Source of the DNA: JAZKFP01 sp040386355
GTDB taxonomy: Bacteria > Pseudomonadota > Gammaproteobacteria > Pseudomonadales > UBA6940
Direction of reading: 5' to 3'
Assembly: GCA_040386355.1 (NCBI GenBank)
Contig: JAZKFP010000264.1
Location: forward strand, 1-11,276
DNA length: 11,276 nt
Shown one piece after another: positions 1-7,073 of this stretch. Under the pieces are notes generated by a model, which had not been told where the DNA came from, did no database searches, and saw only the letters and a list, made by a program, of their open reading frames with translations. The first letter of the stretch is position 1, and each line of letters opens with the position of its first letter. Made by a program: the position numbers and the translations under genes.

Positions 1-275
1 CGAGAACCGCCGGTTCCAGTTCGTGCAGGCTTTTCATTAGCGATGTTCACTTTTAAAGGCCGACCACCAACGTCTTTGCCATTTAATTCAAGCGCTTTTT
101 CTGCTGCGCTTTGTGAAACAAACGTAATAAATGCGAAACCTTTAGGACGACCAGTTTCACGGTCCATAATTAAAGCTAGGTCTTCTATTTCTCCATAAGG
201 AGTAAAAAGTTGACGTAATTGTGATTCATCAAAACTATAGGGGAAGTTACCTACATATACTTTATTTTGTTGCAT
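1..275 (-). CDS. RRM-type RNA-binding protein, 3' end cut off by the window edge
   Basis: This is a bacterial single-RRM protein of the kind related to cyanobacterial and cold-inducible RNA-binding proteins; it would bind single-stranded RNA in the cytoplasm. 91 codons are visible. An RRM fills residues 4-79: the RNP2 strand is KVYVGNF (5-11) and the RNP1 strand is KGFAFITF (45-52), with RNA-stacking aromatics Y7, F47 and F49 in place. Just before the edge the sequence turns Arg/Thr/Gly-rich (from about residue 82), which suggests the usual short glycine-rich tail, but the true end is not seen. The ATG at 275-273 is preceded by a good Shine-Dalgarno (CTGGAG, 6 nt spacer). It lies 158 bp downstream of the csp gene on the same strand, behind a leader rich in inverted repeats, so regulation at the RNA level is plausible. 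The fold assignment is secure; RNA targets cannot be named. Confidence 0.9.
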   Translation of the reverse strand, partial: MQQNKVYVGNFPYSFDESQLRQLFTPYGEIEDLALIMDRETGRPKGFAFITFVSQSAAEKALELNGKDVGGRPLKVNIANEKPARTGTGGS

Positions 276-308
276 TACGACTCCAGAAAAAATTAAATCA
301 AACAAAGC

Positions 309-385
309 AACGAAACCCACCCCAGCTGGAGTGGATTTTAAACCCTCTAGATTTACGGATTACGCAAAAGGAGGTGGGATTCGTT
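309..385 (-). promoter_or_regulatory. Leader of the RRM gene with long-range and local inverted repeats that compete
   Basis: Seen: a 13-nt arm at 309-321 is complementary (12 of 13) to 373-385, giving a long stem with a 51-nt loop in the minus-strand transcript. The same 309-321 stretch also belongs to a local near-palindrome at 313-338, centred on CCAGCTGG (322-329). The two pairings exclude each other. A U-rich run follows before the ribosome site. Inferred: the leader can switch between two folds, as the thermosensing cspA mRNA leader does, or it may act as an attenuator. The arms are clear; the function is a hypothesis. Confidence 0.45.
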
Positions 386-386
386 T

Positions 387-408
387 TAACCGTCATCTCT
401 GACGGTTA
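387..408 (-). terminator. Perfect hairpin with GAGA tetraloop after csp; weak terminator or mRNA-stabilising stem
   Basis: Nine base pairs (387-395 with 400-408) enclose a 4-nt loop that reads GAGA on the minus strand, a stable GNRA-type tetraloop. It sits 25 bp beyond the csp stop codon. It is followed by AAACG rather than a U-tract, so it is not a textbook intrinsic terminator. It could end or protect the csp mRNA, or be the first hairpin of the RRM leader if transcription reads through. Confidence 0.45.
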
Positions 409-433
409 GTTTAAAGCAAACAAAGAATGGCAA

Positions 434-652
434 TTACTGCGGAGTAACATTCTCAGCTTGAGGACCTTTTTGGCCTTGAACAACAGACATGGTTACTTGC
501 TGTCCTTCGTACAGGGTCTTACGACCGGTACCGTTAATAGCGCTATGATGAACGAAAACGTCTTTGCCGCCTTCTTGTTCAATGAAGCCGAAGCCTTTTT
601 CTTCATTGAACCATTTCACCGTACCTTTAACTAATTTCTTTTCCTCAGACAT
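434..652 (-). CDS. CspA-family cold-shock protein (72 aa)
   Basis: This is a one-domain cold-shock protein, a five-stranded OB-fold that binds single-stranded RNA and DNA and melts mRNA structure, especially at low temperature. Both nucleic-acid-binding motifs are intact: RNP1 KGFGFI (residues 19-24) and RNP2 VFVHH (32-36), preceded by the conserved GTVKWFN (10-16). The length of 72 aa is normal for the family (about 65-75). A purine-rich Shine-Dalgarno (AAGAGA) lies upstream of the ATG. Upstream there is a candidate promoter and a leader of about 120 nt with two hairpins, which matches the long structured leaders of cold-inducible csp genes. An RRM gene follows on the same strand. Which paralogue (A, C, D, E) it is cannot be said from sequence, and some Csp proteins are constitutive. 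Confidence 0.96.
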   Translation of the reverse strand: MSEEKKLVKGTVKWFNEEKGFGFIEQEGGKDVFVHHSAINGTGRKTLYEGQQVTMSVVQGQKGPQAENVTPQ

Positions 653-707
653 GTTCTTCTCTTCTTTTCGAAATAATGATGCCGATGTAAACCGACTGTA
701 CTGTTCC

Positions 708-744
708 AGTTCTGTTGAACTAGCAACGATTAACTTGGTTAATC
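708..744 (-). promoter_or_regulatory. Two hairpins in the csp leader
   Basis: Seen: a 7-bp perfect stem with a 3-nt loop (728-734 with 738-744) and a 5-bp perfect stem with a 4-nt loop (708-712 with 717-721). Both fall within the likely transcribed leader of the csp gene. Structured leaders are known to control stability and translation of cspA-type mRNAs. The sequence of this leader does not otherwise resemble a cold box that I can recognise. Confidence 0.35.
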
Positions 745-781
745 AATATTAAATCTTAAAATATTTGACTAAACCGCACCG

Positions 782-810
782 ATCTTAATTGACTCCCATC
801 TGACTGTCTA
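782..810 (-). promoter_or_regulatory. Candidate sigma70 promoter of csp
   Basis: On the minus strand TAGACA (810-805, five of six to consensus) is followed after 17 bp by TAAGAT (787-782, four of six). This would start transcription near 775 and give a leader of about 120 nt, a length typical of cold-shock genes. It lies just past the thiC end and terminator. Judged by eye only, so tentative. Confidence 0.35.
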
Positions 811-818
811 GAAGTTTG

Positions 819-852
819 CAAAAAATCTTTTACTAATTTGAGATATTTTTTG
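819..852 (-). terminator. Probable intrinsic terminator of thiC
   Basis: Starting 3 bp beyond the thiC stop, an A-rich arm (841-852) pairs with a T-rich arm (819-828), leaving a 2-nt bulge and a 12-nt loop. The 3' arm itself supplies the U-run on the minus strand. The stem is very AT-rich and therefore weak, but position and orientation fit a thiC terminator separating it from csp. Confidence 0.5.
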
Positions 853-855
853 ATT

Positions 856-2730
856 TTAATTTTCTTCGAGTACTGGCTGATAAATTAAACCGCCCTGATT
901 ACGAAACTCTTGTGCTTTTTCTTGCATGCCACTTTGACTGGCTTCTTCGACATTAAGACTTTGATTTAAGGCGTATTCGCGCACTTCTTGCGTAATTTTC
1001 ATCGAACAAAACTTAGGTCCACACATTGAACAAAAATGCGCAACCTTGTGTGCGTCTTTTGGCAGAGTTTCATCATGAAAAGCTCGAGCAGTATCTGGAT
1101 CTAATCCTAAATTGAATTGATCTTCCCAACGAAATTCAAATCGTGCTTTTGAAAGTGCGTCGTCTCGAGCCTGTGCGCCTACATGTCCTTTAGCAAGATC
1201 CGCTGCGTGCGCTGCAATTTTGTATGCAATTAAACCTTGTTTCACATCTTCTTTGTTAGGTAAACCTAAATGCTCTTTAGGTGTTACGTAACACAACATA
1301 GCGGTGCCATACCAACCAATCATTGCTGCACCAATTGCAGAAGTAATGTGATCGTACCCAGGCGCAATATCCGTGGTTAAAGGCCCTAGTGTATAAAATG
1401 GAGCTTCATGACAATGCTCTAATTGCATTTCCATGTTTTCTTTAATGAGATGCATTGGTACGTGACCCGGACCTTCAATCATTACTTGGACATCATGCTT
1501 CCATGCAACTTTGGTTAACTCACCTAATGTTTTTAGTTCAGCAAATTGCGCTTCATCATTTGCATCAGCAATCGATCCAGGACGCAATCCATCACCAAGC
1601 GAAAAGGTCACATCATACGCTGCCATAATTTCGCAAATTTCTTCGAAACGAGTGTATAAAAAACTCTCGGTATGATGTGCTAAACACCACTTTGCCATAA
1701 TCGAACCACCGCGTGACACAATTCCAGTGAGGCGCTTTGCAGTCATTGGAATGAAGGGTAAACGCACGCCTGCATGGATTGTGAAATAATCGACACCTTG
1801 TTCTGCTTGTTCAATTAATGTATCGCGGAAAATATTCCAGGTTAAATCCTCCGCAACGCCGCCAACTTTTTCGAGTGCTTGGTAAATAGGAACGGTACCG
1901 ATTGGTACAGGTGAATTTCGGATAATCCATTCACGTGTTTCGTGAATATTTTGTCCAGTCGACAAATCCATCACATTGTCTGCACCCCAGCGAATTGCCC
2001 AGGTCATCTTTTCTACTTCTTCAGAAATGGAAGAAGTAACAGCTGAGTTGCCAATATTTGCGTTTACTTTCACTAAAAATCGTCGGCCAATAATTTGTGG
2101 CTCTAATTCTGTGTGATTAATATTTGCTGGCACCACAGCTCGACCGCGTGAAATTTCATCACGCACTAATTCTGGCGTAATTTTTTGCGGCATCGACAAA
2201 CCAAACGATTGGCCTGGATGTTGAGTGCGTAATGAATTTTGCGCCCATTTTTCTAATTGTTGATTTTCACGAATTGCGATGTATTCCATTTCTTCCGTAA
2301 TAATTCCACGACGTGCATACGCGAGCTGCGTTATACCTTGTCCAGCTTTAGCTCGACACGGCATTTGAATTTGCGCAAAACGTAAAGCTTCTGATCGCGG
2401 ATCTCGAATACGCTTCTGTGCATAATCTGACGTAAAGCGATTCAATTTCTCCGTGTCATCGCGTCGTTGCAACCAACTCTCTCGTAAACGCGGCAAACCT
2501 TGGCGAATATCAATTTCGACATTTGGATCCGTATATGGGCCAGAAGTGTCATACAAAATAACAGAAGATTCTTGTTCACCAGGCAATGCCGTAACAGACA
2601 CTTCTCGCATTGGTACTTGAATATCATGCGTTGAACCTGAGACATAAATTTTTTGCGAACGCGGAAAAGGTTTTCGGGCTTCAGGATCAACTTGAGCTTG
2701 GTCGCGTAAAAATGCTTCAGTAGTAGACAT
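856..2730 (-). CDS. thiC: Phosphomethylpyrimidine synthase ThiC
   Basis: ThiC is the radical-SAM enzyme that rearranges aminoimidazole ribotide (AIR) into HMP-phosphate, the pyrimidine half of thiamine, in the cytoplasm. The protein is 624 aa, close to the E. coli enzyme (631). An N-terminal ThiC-associated region comes first, then the TIM-barrel catalytic core with the conserved EGPGHVPMH segment (residues 419-427). Near the C-terminus the noncanonical cluster motif C567-x2-C570-x4-C575 (CSMCGPKFC) binds the [4Fe-4S] cluster. The start ATG has a strong Shine-Dalgarno (GAGGG, 5-nt spacer). The frame is intact. Unlike many gammaproteobacteria, no thiO, thiG or thiE follows it here: it is a single-gene unit between a pilus-operon terminator and csp. 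I see no TPP riboswitch in its leader, so control by thiamine, if any, must work another way. Confidence 0.98.
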   Translation of the reverse strand: MSTTEAFLRDQAQVDPEARKPFPRSQKIYVSGSTHDIQVPMREVSVTALPGEQESSVILYDTSGPYTDPNVEIDIRQGLPRLRESWLQRRDDTEKLNRFTSDYAQKRIRDPRSEALRFAQIQMPCRAKAGQGITQLAYARRGIITEEMEYIAIRENQQLEKWAQNSLRTQHPGQSFGLSMPQKITPELVRDEISRGRAVVPANINHTELEPQIIGRRFLVKVNANIGNSAVTSSISEEVEKMTWAIRWGADNVMDLSTGQNIHETREWIIRNSPVPIGTVPIYQALEKVGGVAEDLTWNIFRDTLIEQAEQGVDYFTIHAGVRLPFIPMTAKRLTGIVSRGGSIMAKWCLAHHTESFLYTRFEEICEIMAAYDVTFSLGDGLRPGSIADANDEAQFAELKTLGELTKVAWKHDVQVMIEGPGHVPMHLIKENMEMQLEHCHEAPFYTLGPLTTDIAPGYDHITSAIGAAMIGWYGTAMLCYVTPKEHLGLPNKEDVKQGLIAYKIAAHAADLAKGHVGAQARDDALSKARFEFRWEDQFNLGLDPDTARAFHDETLPKDAHKVAHFCSMCGPKFCSMKITQEVREYALNQSLNVEEASQSGMQEKAQEFRNQGGLIYQPVLEEN

Positions 2731-2763
2731 GATGTCCCTCTGTTTAGACTTAATTATTAAAAG

Positions 2764-2828
2764 TAAACTGTATTGAAAATATACTCGCAGCGTATGTATA
2801 GTCAGCTGTAATCTTGCGAGGCAGTTTA
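2764..2828 (-). promoter_or_regulatory. Nested inverted repeats upstream of thiC, not a TPP riboswitch
   Basis: Two perfect complementary pairs are nested: an outer 7-bp pair (2764-2770 with 2822-2828) and an inner 6-bp pair CTCGCA/TGCGAG (2784-2789 with 2815-2820). As RNA this would be a two-tier stem ending about 33 nt before the thiC start codon. The conserved TPP-aptamer elements (CUGAGA and the ACCUGAUC-type helix) are absent. The structure overlaps both candidate promoters, so it could be an operator in DNA instead of an RNA element. Confidence 0.35.
2778..2805 (-). promoter_or_regulatory. Candidate thiC promoter, proximal
   Basis: On the minus strand CTGACT (2805-2800, four of six to TTGACA) is followed after 16 bp by TATATT (2783-2778, five of six to TATAAT). 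Transcription would begin near 2771, about 40 nt before the thiC ATG. The spacer overlaps a sequence resembling the direct repeat found upstream of waaA. Confidence 0.35.
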
Positions 2829-2852
2829 TATGTTTTTAAACATATCGGTGAA
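2825..2852 (-). promoter_or_regulatory. Candidate thiC promoter, distal
   Basis: On the minus strand TTCACC (2852-2847, four of six) is followed after 16 bp by TATAAA (2830-2825, five of six). The spacer contains a perfect 18-bp palindrome-like hairpin (8-bp arms at 2828-2835 and 2838-2845), which could be a binding site. It is an alternative to the proximal candidate and cannot be ranked by eye. Confidence 0.3.
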
Positions 2853-2883
2853 GTTAATAATGAGAATTTTAAAAACCTTACTC

Positions 2884-2923
2884 AAATAAAAAAGAGTTGA
2901 GTCACATAAAGACACAACTCTTT
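2884..2923 (-). terminator. Strong intrinsic terminator of the pilin operon
   Basis: A 9-bp perfect stem (2891-2899 with 2915-2923) continues past one A-A mismatch into three more pairs and closes with a 7-nt loop. On the minus strand the descending arm runs into TTTTTTATTT. It lies 55 bp after the pilY1 stop and should end the fimT-to-pilY1 transcript, insulating thiC. Confidence 0.85.
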
Positions 2924-2978
2924 AATTTTCACACTTCAAAGTCGACATGACCAAAATTTAAAGAATATTTTAAAATTA

Positions 2979-5900
2979 TTATTTATTCACTTTAGGTGAA
3001 ACATCATCAGTCAAACCAATGGGTCGCACTGCTGGCGCTTGAAAGGATTGTGGTTGATCGTTTCCAACACCCACTGTAAACACAAGGCTATCTGCATCTT
3101 GCGATTGTCTTACCGTAAATGAGTCTGGCAAACCGGTCGCAAAAGTAGTTTCTACAGGTTGCGCATTTTTAGTAATTGCTTTTGCAGATTCAATATTTCT
3201 TACATGCAATTTCCCTTTAAAGCTTGAGCCTGTGAAACTCGCACAACTACCGGTATTTGTGCTTGATCCTGTGCTTGGCATGTACGTTTGAAAGATAAGG
3301 TTATTGTTCAAAGTTAACGAATCCGTTAACACTTTTTCACCAGCAGCTAAATCAATGTACCAACCCTCACTGCTTTTAGAAGCTTCATTTTTAGTTGAAT
3401 TACTTAAATCTTTTTGGAAAACAGTGGTGTAGAAATTTGGCTTACTCAGCGGGTTTTTATCAAATACTACATAAAATCTATCCTGTATTTTATCTGCATT
3501 TGGTTCATTTATATCACCTGAACCAACTGCTAACGCTAAGCTTTTTGGAATGCCACTATTATTTGTGAGCACTATTAAATCAAGGTTATTGTAAAAGCGT
3601 CTTGAATCAGATGGACCCAACTGAGCGGTTCTACCACAGGTAATATCTGGTAAATTTCCATTAACAGCACGGCTTATATCACAGCGAAAAATTTGACCAC
3701 TCGTATCAAGAGCAAAAAATGCATCCATTAAACCATCAAAGTTATAATCCAACGTTTTAATTTCAGAAACTATGCTGCGATCCATTTGTGCGACATTAGT
3801 GTTTGCATCCGATTTTGATGCGTGCCATTGTTGCTTACCCGTTAATGCGTCCACCATATAAATTGCACCTACTTCAGATACAGATCGATCACCATTTCCA
3901 AACAATACCACTTCTCGACTGTCCGCTTTATTTCCGAAGGGAATTGTCACTTGAATCGGTTTTGACCAGGCGTTTCCTAACCTTCCAAAACCGTTTGTTT
4001 TAGAGTCAATTTTCCAAATTTGATTTGGTTTTTTCACATTAGTAACATTTAACCCATACACATATGGCCCGCCGCGACCAGCTGATGCATAAAGATATAA
4101 TTTTTCTTGCACTCCATCTTTTTTATCAACATTGCCATTGGCAGATTGAAATAAATCTTGATCGTTATTTAAATCGTCATGCCACAGAGTAATGCCTCCG
4201 TCTAAGCCATATAATTTATCTGCTGAACCATTTAATTCTTTGCCAATATTAGGAAGAAACTCGTATGGAATAAATGCCATTTGTTCTGCGCCATTAGCAG
4301 CATTAAACGCATGTAGAAATCCAGAATTGGTCGGTAAAAATAATGTTGCATTGGAAGTGCCATTAACATTTCGAAAGTAATTAAAGAAAACTGGTTTGAC
4401 ATGAACAGAATCACTAAAGATAGAACGAGCTTTTGCAACAGCATCATTGAGCTGTGAGCTGTCTACTTGAAAATCATTAGCTTTGAGTGAGTTTTGATTT
4501 ACACCCACCATCGTATTATTAATTACCGTGTGGCGATTGGCGTTAACAGGATTTAATTGGGACGCAGCACCACCACTTAAAACAGTTCCATCGGTTTGAT
4601 TTGTTGTGTTCCACAAATCAATGCTCTTATCATTAAATACACCATTTTGAAAAACTGGAACTTTGTTTTTATCAACAATTATTCCATTCGCAAATTGATA
4701 CTTTTTAACATTTCCAACCCACTCACCTTTGTCCGCACCAAAGAACGATAAATATATATAATCACTCTGTTGTAAAGGATTAGCAGCGCTTGGAGGAAGC
4801 AACGTTTTATAGCCTGAGACATTTTTAGTTTCAGAAATTTTTGTATAAACATTTTTAATTGCATCTAACACATCTGCAAAATTATCAGCGTTGACAAATA
4901 CACCGCCACCGACTTTTGCGGATTGAGATAGAAGCAGGTCTTGCCCCGCAGGTAAAGCCGTAGTAACAATATGCGTGTGAATATTTTGTTTGCCAGACAA
5001 ATTTGAAAGGTCGTTTTCGTATAAGAATTTCGCAAGGTCATCCATTAAGGAATGCTTTGGCAAGGTATCTTGTTCATTGTTTTGAATCGTTGCTCCTTCG
5101 CCTGGAATAGGATCATAATCTGCATCAGAAAGTAGAGGAGTTTGCGGAAAATTTGCACCTGTTAATTTTACAATTTCATTATTTGCATTCCAATCCCATG
5201 TAGGATTCCCATCTGTATAAAATATAATGTGGTTTTCGCCGCAGGCATTTTTATTCCAAGGAGACTGATAACTGTCAGCAAGATCGTTATTTTGATAAGC
5301 TGTTATATCAATCCATGATTTATTAATGTCACTGTAATGCCTTAATCCGTCGTAATAATCATCTGTTCCCTTTGGACTTTTGTCCCACATAGATTTATTC
5401 CAGATCGATTTATTACCTGTAAAGTAATAATATGCTTCTAGTAAACTTTCTGAGAGCGGAGTAGTACCTCTATAAGAACTGATATTATTTTTCGTTTCGC
5501 GGATTAAATGACCATGATCAAGTTTTCCAGGAACATCTCTACCTTTAGAAAAAAAACTTTTTACTAAAGCATCTGCCGAACTAATAGTTGAAGTGTCTTG
5601 AAATGCTTCCAACACAAAGCTTCCATTATCATTTGGGTACTTATCTGAATAACTATTTACTCGAACATTTGATTTTTTTTCAACATACCATGCATCAAAT
5701 TCATTATGATTAATGGCAGTAGTCATGATACTTAAATTAACTCCACCTCTCTCAGAGGTGAGATAAATCATCTCTCTAACAATATCGTTGAGAATATTTA
5801 TTTTAGGAAGATACTGAACCCATTGCGTTTTTTCTCCTATAACACCATACCCCTCACTTCCACTATCAAAACCTGACCAATTTATTTTTTCTATTTGTTG

Positions 5901-6209
5901 TTTGGTTTGCCGATGAGATGGTAATGAATTATCTTTTTTAATGTACTTAAATGGCTTTAGATAATCATTAATAATAGGATTATAATAATCTGGCGTGTAA
6001 GACCACTCATTTTCATATGTTGATTTTACATTTTTCATGTTAATTGCTTCTAAAACTGAATTTGAACCATCTAGAATAAATATTACGTTAGGCTTTCCAC
6101 CGTTACCGCCTTCTAAAATTTCAAGATCATCGGCCTTGACAGTATTAATAAAAATTGATTGACTAAGTATGAATAAAACGGTCGTTGATTTGAAATATAA
6201 AGTTTTCAT
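2979..6209 (-). CDS. pilY1: Type IV pilus tip adhesin / assembly protein PilY1
   Basis: PilY1 (PilC in Neisseria) is a large secreted protein at the pilus tip that promotes assembly, adhesion and calcium-dependent control of retraction. From the ATG at 6209 it has 1076 aa. Residues 1-26 are a clear Sec signal peptide (hydrophobic core TVLFILSQSIF, likely cleavage after VKA). A von Willebrand A-like domain follows at about 40-460, with a complete metal site: D47-x-S49-x-S51, T249 or T250 in GTTPLSE, and D333 in YTDG. The C-terminal half (about 600-1050) is the PilY1 beta-propeller, with a calcium loop DYNFDGLMD at 821-829. The frame also stays open 48 bp further upstream to an ATG at 6257, but that start would put 16 charged residues before the signal peptide and overlap the preceding gene; the ATG at 6209 has AAAGG upstream and is preferred. 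It is the last gene of the operon, 32 bp after the second PilE-like gene. Confidence 0.93.
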   Translation of the reverse strand: MKTLYFKSTTVLFILSQSIFINTVKADDLEILEGGNGGKPNVIFILDGSNSVLEAINMKNVKSTYENEWSYTPDYYNPIINDYLKPFKYIKKDNSLPSHRQTKQQIEKINWSGFDSGSEGYGVIGEKTQWVQYLPKINILNDIVREMIYLTSERGGVNLSIMTTAINHNEFDAWYVEKKSNVRVNSYSDKYPNDNGSFVLEAFQDTSTISSADALVKSFFSKGRDVPGKLDHGHLIRETKNNISSYRGTTPLSESLLEAYYYFTGNKSIWNKSMWDKSPKGTDDYYDGLRHYSDINKSWIDITAYQNNDLADSYQSPWNKNACGENHIIFYTDGNPTWDWNANNEIVKLTGANFPQTPLLSDADYDPIPGEGATIQNNEQDTLPKHSLMDDLAKFLYENDLSNLSGKQNIHTHIVTTALPAGQDLLLSQSAKVGGGVFVNADNFADVLDAIKNVYTKISETKNVSGYKTLLPPSAANPLQQSDYIYLSFFGADKGEWVGNVKKYQFANGIIVDKNKVPVFQNGVFNDKSIDLWNTTNQTDGTVLSGGAASQLNPVNANRHTVINNTMVGVNQNSLKANDFQVDSSQLNDAVAKARSIFSDSVHVKPVFFNYFRNVNGTSNATLFLPTNSGFLHAFNAANGAEQMAFIPYEFLPNIGKELNGSADKLYGLDGGITLWHDDLNNDQDLFQSANGNVDKKDGVQEKLYLYASAGRGGPYVYGLNVTNVKKPNQIWKIDSKTNGFGRLGNAWSKPIQVTIPFGNKADSREVVLFGNGDRSVSEVGAIYMVDALTGKQQWHASKSDANTNVAQMDRSIVSEIKTLDYNFDGLMDAFFALDTSGQIFRCDISRAVNGNLPDITCGRTAQLGPSDSRRFYNNLDLIVLTNNSGIPKSLALAVGSGDINEPNADKIQDRFYVVFDKNPLSKPNFYTTVFQKDLSNSTKNEASKSSEGWYIDLAAGEKVLTDSLTLNNNLIFQTYMPSTGSSTNTGSCASFTGSSFKGKLHVRNIESAKAITKNAQPVETTFATGLPDSFTVRQSQDADSLVFTVGVGNDQPQSFQAPAVRPIGLTDDVSPKVNK

Positions 6210-6241
6210 AACACAAGACCTTTTAAAGTTAATCGATTTAA

Positions 6242-6655
6242 TTAATTTTCTGTCCATTCATTACGTGTATTTGCAGTAATTACTAAATTATTTTTTCCAC
6301 TATTAACTCCATTTGGATTAGCTTTGATTTGTGCACATACATTACGATTATTTTCACCAGGGCAATTTTGTAATTCCGCTCTATACAATTTATCGGGCTC
6401 AGAAAAAATAATATTTGTTGTATAACCTATCTGAGTAAAATCATTAGGAAATATTTTGTTTTCTAAATAATATTTTTGAAGGTCACCTAATAAGCCTTCA
6501 ACAAAACTTCTACCGGTTGCTTGTTGTGCTCTAATAATATAATTGTGATATGAGCTATAACCAAACGAACCTAAAATTCCAATAATGGCTATTACTACCA
6601 TTATTTCAATCAATGAAAATCCATTTTTCCTATGTAATATTAAAAACTGTTTCAT
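6242..6655 (-). CDS. Type IV pilin-like protein, second PilE-like minor pilin
   Basis: A 137-aa prepilin. After a 12-residue leader, the PilD cleavage site is G12|F13 followed by FSLIEI, with Glu5 of the mature protein present and a hydrophobic helix to about residue 33. The stretch after the helix (SYHNYIIRAQQAT, then LGDLQKYYLENKIFP) follows the PilE-type minor-pilin pattern. Two cysteines (NCPGENNRNVC) could form a short disulfide loop. The start codon overlaps the stop of the preceding pilin as ATGA, so the two are probably translationally coupled. It would insert in the inner membrane and join the pilus priming complex. Pseudomonas-type operons usually carry a single pilE; here there are two pilE-like genes in tandem, so this may be a diverged duplicate or a distinct minor pilin. 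The family is certain; the individual name is not. Confidence 0.85.
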   Translation of the reverse strand: MKQFLILHRKNGFSLIEIMVVIAIIGILGSFGYSSYHNYIIRAQQATGRSFVEGLLGDLQKYYLENKIFPNDFTQIGYTTNIIFSEPDKLYRAELQNCPGENNRNVCAQIKANPNGVNSGKNNLVITANTRNEWTEN

Positions 6656-7068
6656 AATTCTTTTATATCACCTTCGATGCTGGATAACTCCCAACTTGGA
6701 TCACCCTGTGTTATAGGCCTAGCAATCAAACGTATACAATCCGAAAGAGCAACTAAAACACCAACGCATACTTGTGCTTCAATTAAAAACTTTCCAGAAT
6801 GAGATTGAATTTTTCCATTTTCAGTTTCATATTTTAATTTAGATAAGTCAGTAATAAAGGTTTTATTAATAGCTCGATATTGTTCTTGCCCGTCAAGCAC
6901 ACTTAATAACATTGCTTTTGCTTCATCTTGACGCTTATTTTTTACATATTGAGAAAAATTGGGATAAGCTATGCCACCAATTATGCTAAGTATTACTAAA
7001 ACAATCATTAATTCAACAAAGCTAAATCCAATACTCTTATTTCTAAGTATTATTCCAATTTTTCTCAT
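6652..7068 (-). CDS. pilE: Minor type IV pilin PilE
   Basis: A 138-aa prepilin with cleavage after G14 (G|FSFVEL), Glu5 present, and a long hydrophobic helix (MIVLVILSIIGGIAYP). The following segment PNFSQYVKNKRQDEAKAMLL and the EQYRAINKTF block are typical of PilE, the minor pilin that links the tip complex to the major pilin in Pseudomonas. Two cysteines in the C-terminal half (CVGVLVALSDC) fit the usual pilin disulfide. It begins 5 bp after the pilW stop and ends in an ATGA overlap with the next pilin. The residue before the cleavage Gly is Ile, where Lys or Arg is more common. Confidence 0.88.
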   Translation of the reverse strand: MRKIGIILRNKSIGFSFVELMIVLVILSIIGGIAYPNFSQYVKNKRQDEAKAMLLSVLDGQEQYRAINKTFITDLSKLKYETENGKIQSHSGKFLIEAQVCVGVLVALSDCIRLIARPITQGDPSWELSSIEGDIKEL

Positions 7069-7073
7069 AAAAA

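Noticed and set aside
564..752. Plus-strand open frame across csp and its leader
   Set aside because: It is antisense to a certain cold-shock gene and has no supporting start signal.
2442..2690. Second open frame within the 5' part of thiC
   Set aside because: It is a shadow in another frame of a complete, motif-rich thiC.
3803..4447. Open frames on the opposite strand and in other frames within pilY1
   Set aside because: They have no ribosome sites or family resemblance and overlap the PilY1 propeller coding sequence.
5744..5774. Two adjacent small hairpins (7-bp perfect stem with 3-nt loop, then a 5-bp stem) inside pilY1
   Set aside because: They lie in the middle of a well-supported coding region and encode ordinary vWA-domain residues; probably chance.
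6210..6257. Longer pilY1 reading from the ATG at 6257
   Set aside because: It would overlap the upstream pilin gene and bury the signal peptide behind 16 residues; the ATG at 6209 has a ribosome site and a standard signal peptide.
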